Positions 33,851-43,837 of a stretch of DNA of 64,000 nt are shown piece after piece (position 1 is the stretch's first letter; each line of letters opens with the position of its first letter). This DNA is from an uncultured Eubacterium sp. (GTDB lineage Bacteria > Bacillota > Clostridia > Lachnospirales > Lachnospiraceae), in contig CAKRFN010000013.1 of assembly GCA_934320655.1 (NCBI GenBank), positions 29,358 through 93,357 of the forward strand, read 5' to 3'. The position numbers and the translations under genes are program-made. Below the pieces are notes generated by a model. The model did no database searches. It was not told where the DNA came from and worked only from the letters and a program-made list of their open reading frames with translations.

Positions 33851-33872
33851 GATTATTTCTTTATCTCTATTA

Positions 33873-34856
33873 TTATGCCAATGCAGCGGTGATGATCGCC
33901 ATAGAATATACCTCAGATGCGTTACATCCACGTGAAAGGTCGTTGATCGGCGCATTCAGTCCTAACAGAATCGGACCATATGCCTCAAAATTACCCATAC
34001 GCTGTGCGATCTTGTAACCGATATTACCTGCGTTGATGTCAGGGAAAATAAATGTATTTGCATGTCCTGCCACCTCAGACTCCGGACACTTGGTACGTGC
34101 GACACGCGGTGATACGGCAGCGTCGAACTGCAACTCGCCCTCGATCGGGAGATCCGGTGCTTTTGCCTTTGTCTTTTCTGCTGCGTGACGCATCTTGTCT
34201 ACATCCTCACCGGCTCCTGACCCGAGTGTGGAGTAGCTCAAAAATGCTACCTTCGGATCGATACCGAAGATCTTTGCACACTTCGCGCTCTCGATTGCGA
34301 TCTCTACCAGCTCATCCTCGGTGGGCTTGATATTGATTGCACAGTCGCTCATCGCAATAACTTCATTGTCACCGGTAGCACTCGGTCTTACGAGAATGAA
34401 GCAGGAAGATACGATGCTGTTGCCCGGCTTGGTCTTGATCAACTGCAATGCGGGACGAACCGTGTCAGCGGTAGAGTAAGTAGCACCGCCGAGCAGCGCA
34501 TCTGCCTCGCCCATCTTTACGAGCATCGTTCCGAAATAATTTGCCTGTGATAATACTTTGCGTGCCTGATCCGGTGTCACGCCCTTGCTCTTACGCAGTT
34601 CGCAGAACAGATCTACCATCTCATCGATGCGGTCATATTTTGCGGGATCTACGATATTTGCACCGCGGATATTAAATCCACTCTCCTCTGCGGCTGCCAT
34701 GATCTCAGCCTCGTTTCCGACAAGAATCGGGCTCAAAAAGCTGCTCGCCAGCAGACGGGATGCTGCCTCGAGAATACGGGGATCACTGCCCTCGGTAAAT
34801 ACGATCTTCTTCGGGCTCTCTTTCAAGATCTGAATCAACTGTCCAAAACCAAACAT
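33873..34856 (-). CDS. pta: Phosphate acetyltransferase
   Basis: 327 residues, the short single-domain form. It exchanges phosphate and CoA between acetyl-CoA and acetyl phosphate, the step before ATP formation by acetate kinase. Characteristic stretches: KIVFTEGSDPRILEAA, GGATYSTADTVRPALQLI, SSCFILVR, FLSYSTLGSGAGEDVDKM, FDAAVSPRVARTKCPESEVAG, NTFIFPDINAGNIGYKIAQR and PINDLSRGCNASEVY. The acetate kinase gene is not next to it, although the two are often paired. It has a promoter at 34889-34917 and AAGGAGAAG before the ATG. Confidence 0.95.
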   Translation of the reverse strand: MFGFGQLIQILKESPKKIVFTEGSDPRILEAASRLLASSFLSPILVGNEAEIMAAAEESGFNIRGANIVDPAKYDRIDEMVDLFCELRKSKGVTPDQARKVLSQANYFGTMLVKMGEADALLGGATYSTADTVRPALQLIKTKPGNSIVSSCFILVRPSATGDNEVIAMSDCAINIKPTEDELVEIAIESAKCAKIFGIDPKVAFLSYSTLGSGAGEDVDKMRHAAEKTKAKAPDLPIEGELQFDAAVSPRVARTKCPESEVAGHANTFIFPDINAGNIGYKIAQRMGNFEAYGPILLGLNAPINDLSRGCNASEVYSMAIITAALA

Positions 34857-34888
34857 TTCTTTCTTCTCCTTATATATATTTAAAAAGT

Positions 34889-34917
34889 CTTATAATACTA
34901 ACTGCCTATTATTGTAA
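34889..34917 (-). promoter_or_regulatory. pta: Promoter of pta
   Basis: On the minus strand TTACAA (34912-34917) and TATAAG (34889-34894) are separated by 17 nt, about 40 nt before the start codon. Confidence 0.6.
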
Positions 34918-34980
34918 GCCTTTCCCACACAAAAAACAACATCTACACTGTCATGTATCTTGAAAAAAGCAATCAACATG

Positions 34981-36003
34981 TTAGCCCTCAGTGATCGTCG
35001 CGTGAGCCTCCAGATAATCGATCGCCGCCTCGTTCAAAAAGTATTCCTTCAGTCCGTTTTCATCGTAATCACCTAACAGCTCCGATACGGAATCATACTC
35101 ATTTTCCTGTGCATAAGCCTCCATGCGCTCCTGCATCTGTTCATCCGTCAGCGTCAGGTTCTCCTGCTTGCGGATCTCGGCTAACACCATCGTCTCATTC
35201 ACCGCATCGGTATATTCCTTCTCGCGCGCCTGCTCATCCATGTCGAGCATGTCATAGACCTCGCTCAGCGAGCAGTTGAACATGTCCGCATAGCTCTGGT
35301 AGCTGCTCTCGACCTCCTGCTTTTTCTGCTTGTACAAGCTCTTCGGATAGCCACTGATCGTACACGCATCCACGGCCGCCTGCACCAGATCGGTGCGCAG
35401 CGTATCCTCAGCCTCTTCCTCGTACGACTGCTGCAATTCCTCTTTTAACGATGCACGCCACTCGTCCACGGAAGTAACACCAAAGTTCTCCTTCACAAAC
35501 TCATTCGTCAGTTCCGGATATGTCACATCCGAAATGCTGTTCACGACAATATGGTAGCTGATCGTATGTCCTGCAAGCATCGCATCCTCGAACGAATCAT
35601 CATACGATACTTCCAGATCCAGTTCATCCGCCGCGACTGACCCGATCAGCGCCTCATCGACCTGTTCACCGAATTCGCCGTCGCCAATCACCATCTCGTA
35701 CCCATCATCCGAAAAATCATAGACGACCTCATCACCGGATTTCGCCAGCAGCGAAACGTCTACCAGCTGTCCCTCTTTGACCGGACCGTCAACCGTTTCA
35801 TACTCGACATATTCTTCGAGCTGCTCTTTTTCGTACTCGTCCACACGCTCCGCAGTGACCTTCTCCACTGTTTTCGTTACTTTCAGATTCTGATAGTCTC
35901 CCAATGTGACATATTTACTGTAATCACCACTGTCACTGCCGCAGCCTGCCATCAGCAGGGCTATTCCAAACAGCGGCAGCAATCGGTAGCTCATTTTTCT
36001 CAT
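34981..36003 (-). CDS. Trigger-factor-like lipoprotein (FKBP-type PPIase domain)
   Basis: 340 residues. The lipobox LLMAGCGS ends a short signal peptide, so the protein should be lipid-anchored on the outer face of the membrane. Residues 85-165 look like the FKBP-type domain of trigger factor (VKEGQLVDVSLLAKSGDEVV, FEDAMLAGHTISYHIVVNSI). Residues 175-330 are the helical chaperone arms (FVKENFGVTSVDEWRASLKE). The ribosome-binding domain of true trigger factor is absent. It probably helps secreted proteins to fold after export, as PrsA does in bacilli. Single gene, start after TTGGAGG. Confidence 0.85.
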   Translation of the reverse strand: MRKMSYRLLPLFGIALLMAGCGSDSGDYSKYVTLGDYQNLKVTKTVEKVTAERVDEYEKEQLEEYVEYETVDGPVKEGQLVDVSLLAKSGDEVVYDFSDDGYEMVIGDGEFGEQVDEALIGSVAADELDLEVSYDDSFEDAMLAGHTISYHIVVNSISDVTYPELTNEFVKENFGVTSVDEWRASLKEELQQSYEEEAEDTLRTDLVQAAVDACTISGYPKSLYKQKKQEVESSYQSYADMFNCSLSEVYDMLDMDEQAREKEYTDAVNETMVLAEIRKQENLTLTDEQMQERMEAYAQENEYDSVSELLGDYDENGLKEYFLNEAAIDYLEAHATITEG

Positions 36004-36039
36004 AGATTGACCTCCAAAACTTCCTTACCTGTTACTCCA

Positions 36040-38256
36040 TTATTTGATCGTTACGCCAATGGATGCTCCCGGATCCCCGGCAAATACGATATATCCGTCC
36101 TCCGGCAGAACAACGGTGCGCTGGTTATGGATATAGCTGTCAAACTCACACGTTCCGTTGGAATCATAGACAGCTACCATCGCATTTGCGTTTTTCGGCA
36201 GGCTGATCCGCAGCTTTTTGTCCGCGTTCTTTCTTCCGATCTTAAACCACTTTGCATTGCCGGTTTTGCTGTTGATCTTTACGGTGTAAGATTTCTTCGC
36301 TGACAGATTCTTTAAGCCGTCCTCACTGATCGCCGTATTGCCCGTATAATGCAGATATTCCACACCGTCTGCATCTGTTTCAAAAACAAAGTCCGTCGCA
36401 TCGCGTGAGCCGCTCATCGGTATATCAGTAAATTCTTCAGCTACATTGGCATCCTTGATCCGGTTGTAGTACAGATACCCTTTCGGACTCTGCGACAGAT
36501 CAAAGTCGATGATCACTCCGCCCTGCACATACTTAATGGAAGAATACTTTTCACTTAACAGGAAATAGTTTTTGCCGTCACGCGCCTGCCATGCCTTTTT
36601 CACTGATTTCGCCAGTTTGCGCTCCGGCACCTTCTGTCCGGCATACACATAGGAATACATTGTGCTGATACCCGGCAGTTTGGAATAAGTGCCTGCCATC
36701 AGGTATGTGTTTCCGTCCTGCTCAAGAAACGTGAGCATCTGCGATCCGTCCGGATATACAAATTTTCCGTCTCCGCTGTAGATAAATTTGATCTTTGTAT
36801 TTGGCTGGTTTAAGTTGACCAGCTGCATGGTCTGATCCAGTATTTTTACCTGATAATTGCCCGTCATGGACAGATAATAGCCATCATACTGCTTTAAATC
36901 TTCCGGCACTTTCTGCTTGTCCGCAGTAAAGGAATCCGGCAGTTCGTCAAGCTGTTTCTGGTCGAGCACACCCTGTTCCTTTAAGATCTCTGTAGCGAGA
37001 TACTGTCCGAAGATGCCGTCATACGCGCTCGCTCCGCCAGATGAGCAGACTGCAACCGCCATGTCATTTTCCGGAAATACAAGCAGCATGCTGTGATAGT
37101 AAACGGAATCCCCGCCTTTTTCTACGGCGCGGATACCACAATCCTCAAACGGATACATGGATACCGTATCCCAGCCGAGACCATAATCAACTATGCTCGA
37201 CGCTTCCTCGCACCACTGTCCTTTTCTGCCCTCCTGTACAAACGTGTCCTGTACGGATTCCCGGGACAGCAGGCTGCCGGAATGGTCGGTAAAGCTCATA
37301 CCAAAGCGGCACAGATCCTCTGCGGTGGAATACAGTCCACCTGCACCGATCGCATTCAGATATTCGGTCGGCAATCTGTCGTCATCACCTTCCATATAAA
37401 TGCCTGCGGTATTGTTCTTGGTGCCCATCTGCACCGTTGTACAGGTGCTTGACAGACCAAGCGGTGTAAATATATGCTTTTGCAGATAATCGCTGAAACT
37501 CTCGCCGGAAACACGCTCTACGACCAGCTCTGCCAGCTCAAATCCGTCATTGCAGTACACGCTGTACGCACCCGGATCTGCCTTGAGCCTTTCACCTGCC
37601 AGTTTCTCCAGAAAACGGTCATGATAACCGGTATCCGAATCATTAAAGAGCAGCGCATTCTGTAGTCCTCCACCCATCAGTCCGGACGAGTGGTTGAGCA
37701 GCATGCGCACGGTAATATCCTTGTAGCGCTCGTCTGCCATCGTAAACTCCGGTATATAAGAGACTACCGTATGGTCGAGATCCAGCTTGCCCTGCTCGCA
37801 CAACTGCTGCACGGCTGCCGTCACAAACATTTTGCTGATCGAAGCAATCGCATAGACGGAATCAGTCGTTACCTTTGTCTTCTTCGCGGCATCATCCGTT
37901 CCGTAGGCATCGCTGAGCAGCAGCTCGCCGTTTTGCATGACCGCGTACTGGAGATTGGTCGCCCCGTACAAAACGGTCATTGCCTTCGCTTTCTTTTTTG
38001 CCCGCTCAGCCAGTGTCTCCTCTTTTTTCGCAGTATCTGACAGTTCGTATCCGAGACTGCGCTCAAATGCCTGCGCCTCGTCCTCGGTCACATCCGTAAA
38101 CGGCACGCCAAGCTGTGTCAACGGCTGTGACTGTGTCGTTGTCTCCGGTATCGTCATGCCGGTTGTTGTCGCTCCATATGCACCCACTGATTCAGTTGTC
38201 AGTGCCCCTATGAGAAGCACTGCTGCCAGTATACCTTTTAATTGTGTCTTTTTCAC
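36040..38256 (-). CDS. Secreted serine hydrolase of the beta-lactamase/S12 family
   Basis: 738 residues from a GTG at 38256 (GGAG 8 nt upstream). A signal peptide (MKKTQLKGILAAVLLIGALT) is followed by a class C beta-lactamase-like domain: SxxK with Ser139 and Lys142 (YAIASISKMF), VRMLLNHSSGLMGGG, YxN as YCNDGFELAELV, and ENDMAVAVCSSGG. A beta-rich C-terminal region of about 280 residues follows (residues 460-738). Such proteins are D-alanyl peptidases or esterases of wall-linked peptides; beta-lactamase activity is not implied. There is no sortase motif or second membrane segment, so it is probably released or loosely wall-bound. Confidence 0.85.
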   Translation of the reverse strand: MKKTQLKGILAAVLLIGALTTESVGAYGATTTGMTIPETTTQSQPLTQLGVPFTDVTEDEAQAFERSLGYELSDTAKKEETLAERAKKKAKAMTVLYGATNLQYAVMQNGELLLSDAYGTDDAAKKTKVTTDSVYAIASISKMFVTAAVQQLCEQGKLDLDHTVVSYIPEFTMADERYKDITVRMLLNHSSGLMGGGLQNALLFNDSDTGYHDRFLEKLAGERLKADPGAYSVYCNDGFELAELVVERVSGESFSDYLQKHIFTPLGLSSTCTTVQMGTKNNTAGIYMEGDDDRLPTEYLNAIGAGGLYSTAEDLCRFGMSFTDHSGSLLSRESVQDTFVQEGRKGQWCEEASSIVDYGLGWDTVSMYPFEDCGIRAVEKGGDSVYYHSMLLVFPENDMAVAVCSSGGASAYDGIFGQYLATEILKEQGVLDQKQLDELPDSFTADKQKVPEDLKQYDGYYLSMTGNYQVKILDQTMQLVNLNQPNTKIKFIYSGDGKFVYPDGSQMLTFLEQDGNTYLMAGTYSKLPGISTMYSYVYAGQKVPERKLAKSVKKAWQARDGKNYFLLSEKYSSIKYVQGGVIIDFDLSQSPKGYLYYNRIKDANVAEEFTDIPMSGSRDATDFVFETDADGVEYLHYTGNTAISEDGLKNLSAKKSYTVKINSKTGNAKWFKIGRKNADKKLRISLPKNANAMVAVYDSNGTCEFDSYIHNQRTVVLPEDGYIVFAGDPGASIGVTIK

Positions 38257-38287
38257 GTTTTTTTCTCCATTTTTTCATAAATATAAT

Positions 38288-38329
38288 CAGAGGAGAACGG
38301 TGTGCCGTTGCACATTCCTGTCTCCTCTG
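38288..38329. other. Hairpin between the EAL and S12 hydrolase genes
   Basis: CAGAGGAG and CTCCTCTG pair around an inner sequence that itself contains GTGCAACGGCAC. It follows the EAL stop on the minus strand, but the T-run is weak (GATTATATTT). Possible weak terminator or leader structure of the downstream hydrolase gene. Confidence 0.4.
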
Positions 38330-38344
38330 TAATTATCGCCGTAT

Positions 38345-40030
38345 TCAGACTGTTGCCATATCTGCCGGTTCCTCCTGTGTCTGCATCAGAATATCCTCAA
38401 ACTGCTCCTGCGGAATCGGGCGGTTAAATAAAAAGCCCTGTGCCATATAACACTTATTCTCCTTGAGAAGCTGTACATGCTCCATGCTCTCCACACCCTC
38501 GGCGATACATTCCATGCCAAGGTCATTCGCCATGCTGATGACATGCTTCATCATGGAGCGCTGCCGCTCGTCCGACTCCATATTTTTATCCCCTAAAAAG
38601 CTCTTGTCAATCTTCAACACCTTAAACGGCACATCGCGGATCAAGCTCAGCGAAGAATAACCCATACCGAAATCATCGACGGATGACTCGATGCCGTAAT
38701 CGCGCAGTCCGTATACGATCTGCTTGAGTGCCGCAAAATCCGCATCGATCGTTGTCTCTGTCAGCTCGACCTCTATATACTGGTGCGGCACCTCATATTT
38801 ATCAATGACCTGCACAATATCCTGCACCAGATTGTCGTTCGACAAATGTCGGCGCGAGAAATTGACCGATACCTTGACCGGCTGTACACCATGCCTCAGC
38901 CAGCTCTGAATGCTCTTGCACACGTGCTCGAGCACATAAAAATCCAATTCACAGATGCGGGTCGTCTCCTCCAGAATCGGGATAAACGAATCCGGCGGTA
39001 CGATCTCGCCATTCACGATCCAGCGCGACAATGCCTCCGCGCCAATCAGGTCATAATCCTTGAGCGATACCTTCGGCTGGAAATAGACATGGATATCTTC
39101 ATTGACCAGTGCCTTTTCAAACTCCGCCTCATAGAACTTTTTGCGCTCGCTCGCGTCTGCCGTCATCGGATCATAGTAGGAAAACTGTAACTGTAACGAG
39201 CTTTTTGCCACGTTCAGCGCACTGCATACTGCCTGTATGATATGATGATAGCTGTCCACGCCGTCCGTGAGCTGATAAATCCCTGCCTCAGCCGAGATAC
39301 ACACGCGATCCGGCTCATTTTTCCCATAACGGATCTCGCTGGCACGCAGCTTGTCCAGCAGCTGCTCCTCATGCTCCTTGTGAATGAGCAATGCAAACTG
39401 GTCTCCACTGATCCGGGATACGACCTCATCCGCCGCGAGCCCCATTTTCAGCCAGTCCATATAACGCACCAATACTGTGTCGCAGTTACTGCTGCCGATC
39501 TCCAGATTCAGATTTGTAAACCCGGACAGATTGACCGCCATCGCCGTATAGTTTCCGATCGTGCCATCTTTGATACACTGCTCGCAGCGCTGTGAAAAAT
39601 AAGTCATATTGGTATGGCGGGTCTGCGGATCATGGTATCTGTAATAATCCACATCCTCCGTCAGCCGCTGTCTCTCATTTGCCTGATAGAGCATCAGCAC
39701 AAACACTTCGATCCGGCTTTTCTCTTCTTCACTCCATGCCGGCTGTCCTTTGACCGGATACAACTCATATTCTGCGGATACGCCATGCTCCTCCTGATAC
39801 GCATACCGTCTTGCTCCCGATTCATCCGCCCTCCCAGACTCTAAATACTGCACCGACTGAATCGATCCGCCGAGCCAGCTTTTGAGCTGGTTGAGCCTCA
39901 GACCTCCCAGCCGCAGCGAATCACTCACGAGCTTCACTGCCTGCGCATTTTTCTCATCTGTAACCGTTTTTGCCTGTGCGAGCAGTTTCGCGCCTTCCAG
40001 CAACTGTTCCTCGTACACTTCTAATTGCAT
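38345..40030 (-). CDS. Cyclic-di-GMP phosphodiesterase, degenerate GGDEF plus EAL
   Basis: 561 residues from the ATG at 40030 (AGGGGG upstream); the frame extends to a TTG at 40075. The middle is a GGDEF domain in which the active motif is changed to SGDQF (SRISGDQFALLIHKE), so it should not make c-di-GMP. The C-terminal EAL domain appears intact: EALSRW, NFSRRHLSND, EVELTETTI, VDDFGMGYSSLS, LKIDKSFLGD and CIAEGVES hold the metal and catalytic residues. It should hydrolyse c-di-GMP. No membrane helix or PAS domain is seen. It lies 41 nt downstream of the PocR-domain pseudo-kinase and is probably controlled by it. Confidence 0.9.
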   Translation of the reverse strand: MQLEVYEEQLLEGAKLLAQAKTVTDEKNAQAVKLVSDSLRLGGLRLNQLKSWLGGSIQSVQYLESGRADESGARRYAYQEEHGVSAEYELYPVKGQPAWSEEEKSRIEVFVLMLYQANERQRLTEDVDYYRYHDPQTRHTNMTYFSQRCEQCIKDGTIGNYTAMAVNLSGFTNLNLEIGSSNCDTVLVRYMDWLKMGLAADEVVSRISGDQFALLIHKEHEEQLLDKLRASEIRYGKNEPDRVCISAEAGIYQLTDGVDSYHHIIQAVCSALNVAKSSLQLQFSYYDPMTADASERKKFYEAEFEKALVNEDIHVYFQPKVSLKDYDLIGAEALSRWIVNGEIVPPDSFIPILEETTRICELDFYVLEHVCKSIQSWLRHGVQPVKVSVNFSRRHLSNDNLVQDIVQVIDKYEVPHQYIEVELTETTIDADFAALKQIVYGLRDYGIESSVDDFGMGYSSLSLIRDVPFKVLKIDKSFLGDKNMESDERQRSMMKHVISMANDLGMECIAEGVESMEHVQLLKENKCYMAQGFLFNRPIPQEQFEDILMQTQEEPADMATV

Positions 40031-40071
40031 ATATCCCCCTGCCTCATGTAACAACATCCTTGTTTCTTCTA

Positions 40072-41328
40072 TCAATCCTCAGTCTCCATCTGCGGAATCG
40101 ACACCAGAAACCGTGAACCCTCTCCAAACGTGCTTCTGATGCTCACACTGCCGTATACGGCATTGACTAACTGGCTTGTCATGCCAAGCCCGAACGCCAG
40201 CACATCTTCATTGATCGTCTGGCTGTCATGTACCTTGTCAAACATCTCCTGAATCGACCGCACCTGATTCTCCCGCATACCGATACCGGTGTCTGAGATC
40301 TCAAAATTTAAAATCAGCCCGTATGTCGTCCTCTTTTTGGAAATATGTAAACAAATCGTCCCCTGCTCGGTATACTGCACCGCGTTGTTCAACAGATTCA
40401 TCATAATCTGGCGGATACGTGTCACATCTCCGAACAGATCGGTCGGAACATCCTCGTCGATCTCTAAAATAAAATCTACCGGACGGTTCAACAGCTTGCC
40501 GGTATAGGTCAGCTCCAGACCTTCGCACAGCTTGACGAGATCATACTGTGTCTCCACAATGTCAGAATCCGTGCGCGTCATTTCGGAAAATGCCATCGCA
40601 TCCGCGAGTGCATTGATGACCTTCTGATTCTGTTTTTCGAGTGTGCGCAGCTTTTTCGCCGCTTCCTCCGGCAGCTCCATCCGGTTGATGCTGGTCGCTA
40701 AAAACAGCATCTCCTGTAATGGTTTATATAGATTCAGATTGATCGTGGACAAAAACTCTGTCTTCATCTTAGACATGTTTTCCATCTCACGGTTCTTTTT
40801 TAAGATTTCATACCGGTTGCCTGCCATCACAGACAGCATCTGTGCCATCGCGCCCATATATCCGGCTGCGTCCGCTACTTCCTGTGCACTGCGCACCGGA
40901 AGCTCGTGAATCGCCTCCAAATAAGTATCCGGATCAATCCCAAGCTCTGCGGCAGTCGCGCGGACCAGCTCCTCATCCGGTTCGTCCACAATGACCTGTC
41001 CGCCGACAAACGCTCCCATAAAGCGCCCATCTACCACGATCGGTGCCGCCATATCACACACCCCTGCATGACAGGTATACACTTCCGCTTTTCCGCTCCG
41101 CATCGCGCGCTTTGCACCCGCGCGGTCACATTCCGCACAGCGCTTTTCCCCTTCTGCTGTGCCGCGCGTCAGATCAAAACAAAAGCGCGGACGTACAGCA
41201 GCCCGCGAAACAGGTACTCCATTTTCGTCTACGACTGCGGCCAGCATGCCGGTAACCTGTGAAAATCCACGCTGCATTACCTGCATACTTTCTGCATCTA
41301 ACAGATCCGATAACCGCATTTTGGACAT
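40072..41328 (-). CDS. PocR-domain histidine-kinase-like protein lacking the phosphoacceptor His
   Basis: 418 residues from the ATG at 41328 (AGGGGG 9 nt upstream). Residues 1-165 are a PocR ligand-binding domain with the usual Cys set (RPRFCFDL, KRCAECDRAG, YTCHAGVCDMAAPIVVDG, GAFVGGQVI). A dimerisation helix follows: KTEFLSTINLNLYKPLQEM. In normal kinases this reads FLSxxSHELRTPL, but here Leu198 replaces the His and Asn the Glu. The ATPase domain keeps the N box (MNLLNNAVQYTEQG) and G boxes (ISDTGIGM, FGLGM). It is cytoplasmic. With no His it cannot work as a standard kinase. An allosteric role over the EAL enzyme encoded next is inferred. Confidence 0.85.
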   Translation of the reverse strand: MSKMRLSDLLDAESMQVMQRGFSQVTGMLAAVVDENGVPVSRAAVRPRFCFDLTRGTAEGEKRCAECDRAGAKRAMRSGKAEVYTCHAGVCDMAAPIVVDGRFMGAFVGGQVIVDEPDEELVRATAAELGIDPDTYLEAIHELPVRSAQEVADAAGYMGAMAQMLSVMAGNRYEILKKNREMENMSKMKTEFLSTINLNLYKPLQEMLFLATSINRMELPEEAAKKLRTLEKQNQKVINALADAMAFSEMTRTDSDIVETQYDLVKLCEGLELTYTGKLLNRPVDFILEIDEDVPTDLFGDVTRIRQIMMNLLNNAVQYTEQGTICLHISKKRTTYGLILNFEISDTGIGMRENQVRSIQEMFDKVHDSQTINEDVLAFGLGMTSQLVNAVYGSVSIRSTFGEGSRFLVSIPQMETED

Positions 41329-41437
41329 GAAAAAAATCCCCCTTTTCATACTAAACAAACTAAAAACGAACTATATTATAGCACAAATAGGGAGATTTTT
41401 ACATATTTATATGTGTGTAAAATTTTTTTCAGTAAAA

Positions 41438-42830
41438 CTATACAATTCTCATGGATGTTTCTTCAAATTTCGCACAGATGGCTTGGTAAACATTACGAAA
41501 ATCCTGTTTAGACACTTTGCACAGCTCCACAACGCTCTCGTACTCCGGATATACCTTTTCGATGTCACCATAGCTGCACCGTTTGACGCGCGCGGTTCCG
41601 TATGCAGTCTCCACCGTGCACAGCTCACGCTCCATCACGCTGCGCTCCATGAGACAATACCTCACACCAATTGTCGTCGTCTCGCGGAAGATCGTGCGTA
41701 CCATGCGTTCCCGGTCCCTCGGGTCGCAGATCACATGCAGCTCATATGCCGGACGGTTCTTCTTCATATAGACAGGCACAAAGCTCACATCCAGAGCGCC
41801 CTCCTGCATCAGACAGTCCATGCAATGTCCGAGCTGTTCTCCGGTCGCGTCATCGATATTTGCCTCCAGCTTCAGGATCTGTCCTGTGGCAGACTGCTCT
41901 GCCTGCTGTGGCCTGATCCACATTGCACGCAGGATGCCCGCCGTCTCGTAGTCACGCTTGCCCGCCCCGATGCCGACTCCTTCTATTTTATATGTAGCTC
42001 CCGCGCCTGCTGCGTGTCCATGATCCATGTCCATCTGCAACGCATCTGCTGAAAGGTTCTGTACCGCGGCAGCGATCGCCGCTCCGGTCGGAGTCACAAG
42101 CTCTCCGCGCACCTGCGTCGGCTGAACCACCAGACCGTGTGCAGCTACGATATTTGTCACAGCCGGAACCGGTATCGGCAGCACCCCGTGCTGGCAGCGC
42201 ACCGTGCCGCAGCCCTCCGCAAGCGGTGAGCAGACAATCCGCGCCGGTGAGAGATCATCCAGACAGACCGCCACAGCTACAATGTCTATGATCGAATCGA
42301 CTGCTCCGACCTCATGGAAATGTACCTCCTCACGCGGTACGCCATGCGCCTTTGCCTCGGCATCCGCCAGAATGTCAAAGATCCGCAGCGCCAGACTGCG
42401 CGCTCCGTCCGTCAGCTCCGCCGCCTCTATGATCTGTGTGATCTCCTGCAAGCCGCGATGGACATGCGGATGATCGTGTGTATGATGATGGTCATTGTCG
42501 TGATGGTGTTCCTGATCGTGTGTATGGTGATGGTCATGGTCATCATGATGCGTATGTTCATAATTATGCACATGCATATTTTCCTGTGATGTGCCGTGCA
42601 GATACGCCATATCGTGATCGTGGTTCTCATGCGCCGCATCCAGCTCTACCGCAAAATCACACGCATCCAGCCCGGACTTTTTCACACGCGAAATCCGCAC
42701 CTCTGCGCCGTCCAGCGCCAGCGAATCCAGTGCGTGTCTCAGCTTTGCCTCATCCGCACCCAGATCCAGTAATGCCGCAACTGTCATATCGCCGCTGATT
42801 CCGGATGCACATTCTAAATACAATATTCGT

Positions 42831-42841
<11 letters not shown>
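41438..42841 (-). CDS. larC: Nickel-pincer cofactor biosynthesis protein LarC
   Basis: 467 residues. LarC inserts nickel into the pyridinium dithio-dicarboxylate pincer ligand, using CTP. The N-terminal part ECASGISGDMTVAALLDLG, the segment VHFHEVGAVDSIIDIVAVAV, PAVTNIVAAHGL with GELVTPTGAAIAA, and the C-terminal EANIDDATGEQLGHCMD are characteristic. Residues 71-128 are an exceptional His-rich insertion with 24 histidines, probably a nickel store. In Lactobacillus plantarum larC is split into two frames; here it is one frame. Its start overlaps the end of larB by 11 nt. Confidence 0.93.
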
Positions 42842-43604
<763 letters not shown>

Positions 43605-43627
43605 GTCTGTTCCGTACCCTTTACATG

Positions 43628-43837
43628 CTACTCAATGCCTGTAACTTTATAATCCTGTGCCTCGACCGCATCCTTTAACACGGCATCTGCCACATCTGCC
43701 GCGAGTGTCACGACTGCCGTGCCTGCCTCATGGCTGACTGCTGCCTCCGATACGCCCTCGATCGCCTCTAAGGTCTTTTTGACTCTCGCCTCACAGTGTC
43801 CACACATCATTCCTTCAATATGCATTGTCTTTGTCAT
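43628..43837 (-). CDS. Possible internal product: free CopZ-like copper chaperone
   Basis: AAAAGGAG (43847-43854 on the minus strand) stands 9 nt before an in-frame ATG at 43837, inside copA. Translation from there would give 69 residues, MTKTMHIEGMMCGHCEARVK and so on, which is exactly a complete HMA chaperone domain with its CxxC. Starting precisely at the domain edge, with a strong ribosome site in an otherwise Lys/Asn-rich linker, suggests that both the fused and the free form are made. Only the sequence supports this. Confidence 0.4.
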   Translation of the reverse strand: MTKTMHIEGMMCGHCEARVKKTLEAIEGVSEAAVSHEAGTAVVTLAADVADAVLKDAVEAQDYKVTGIE

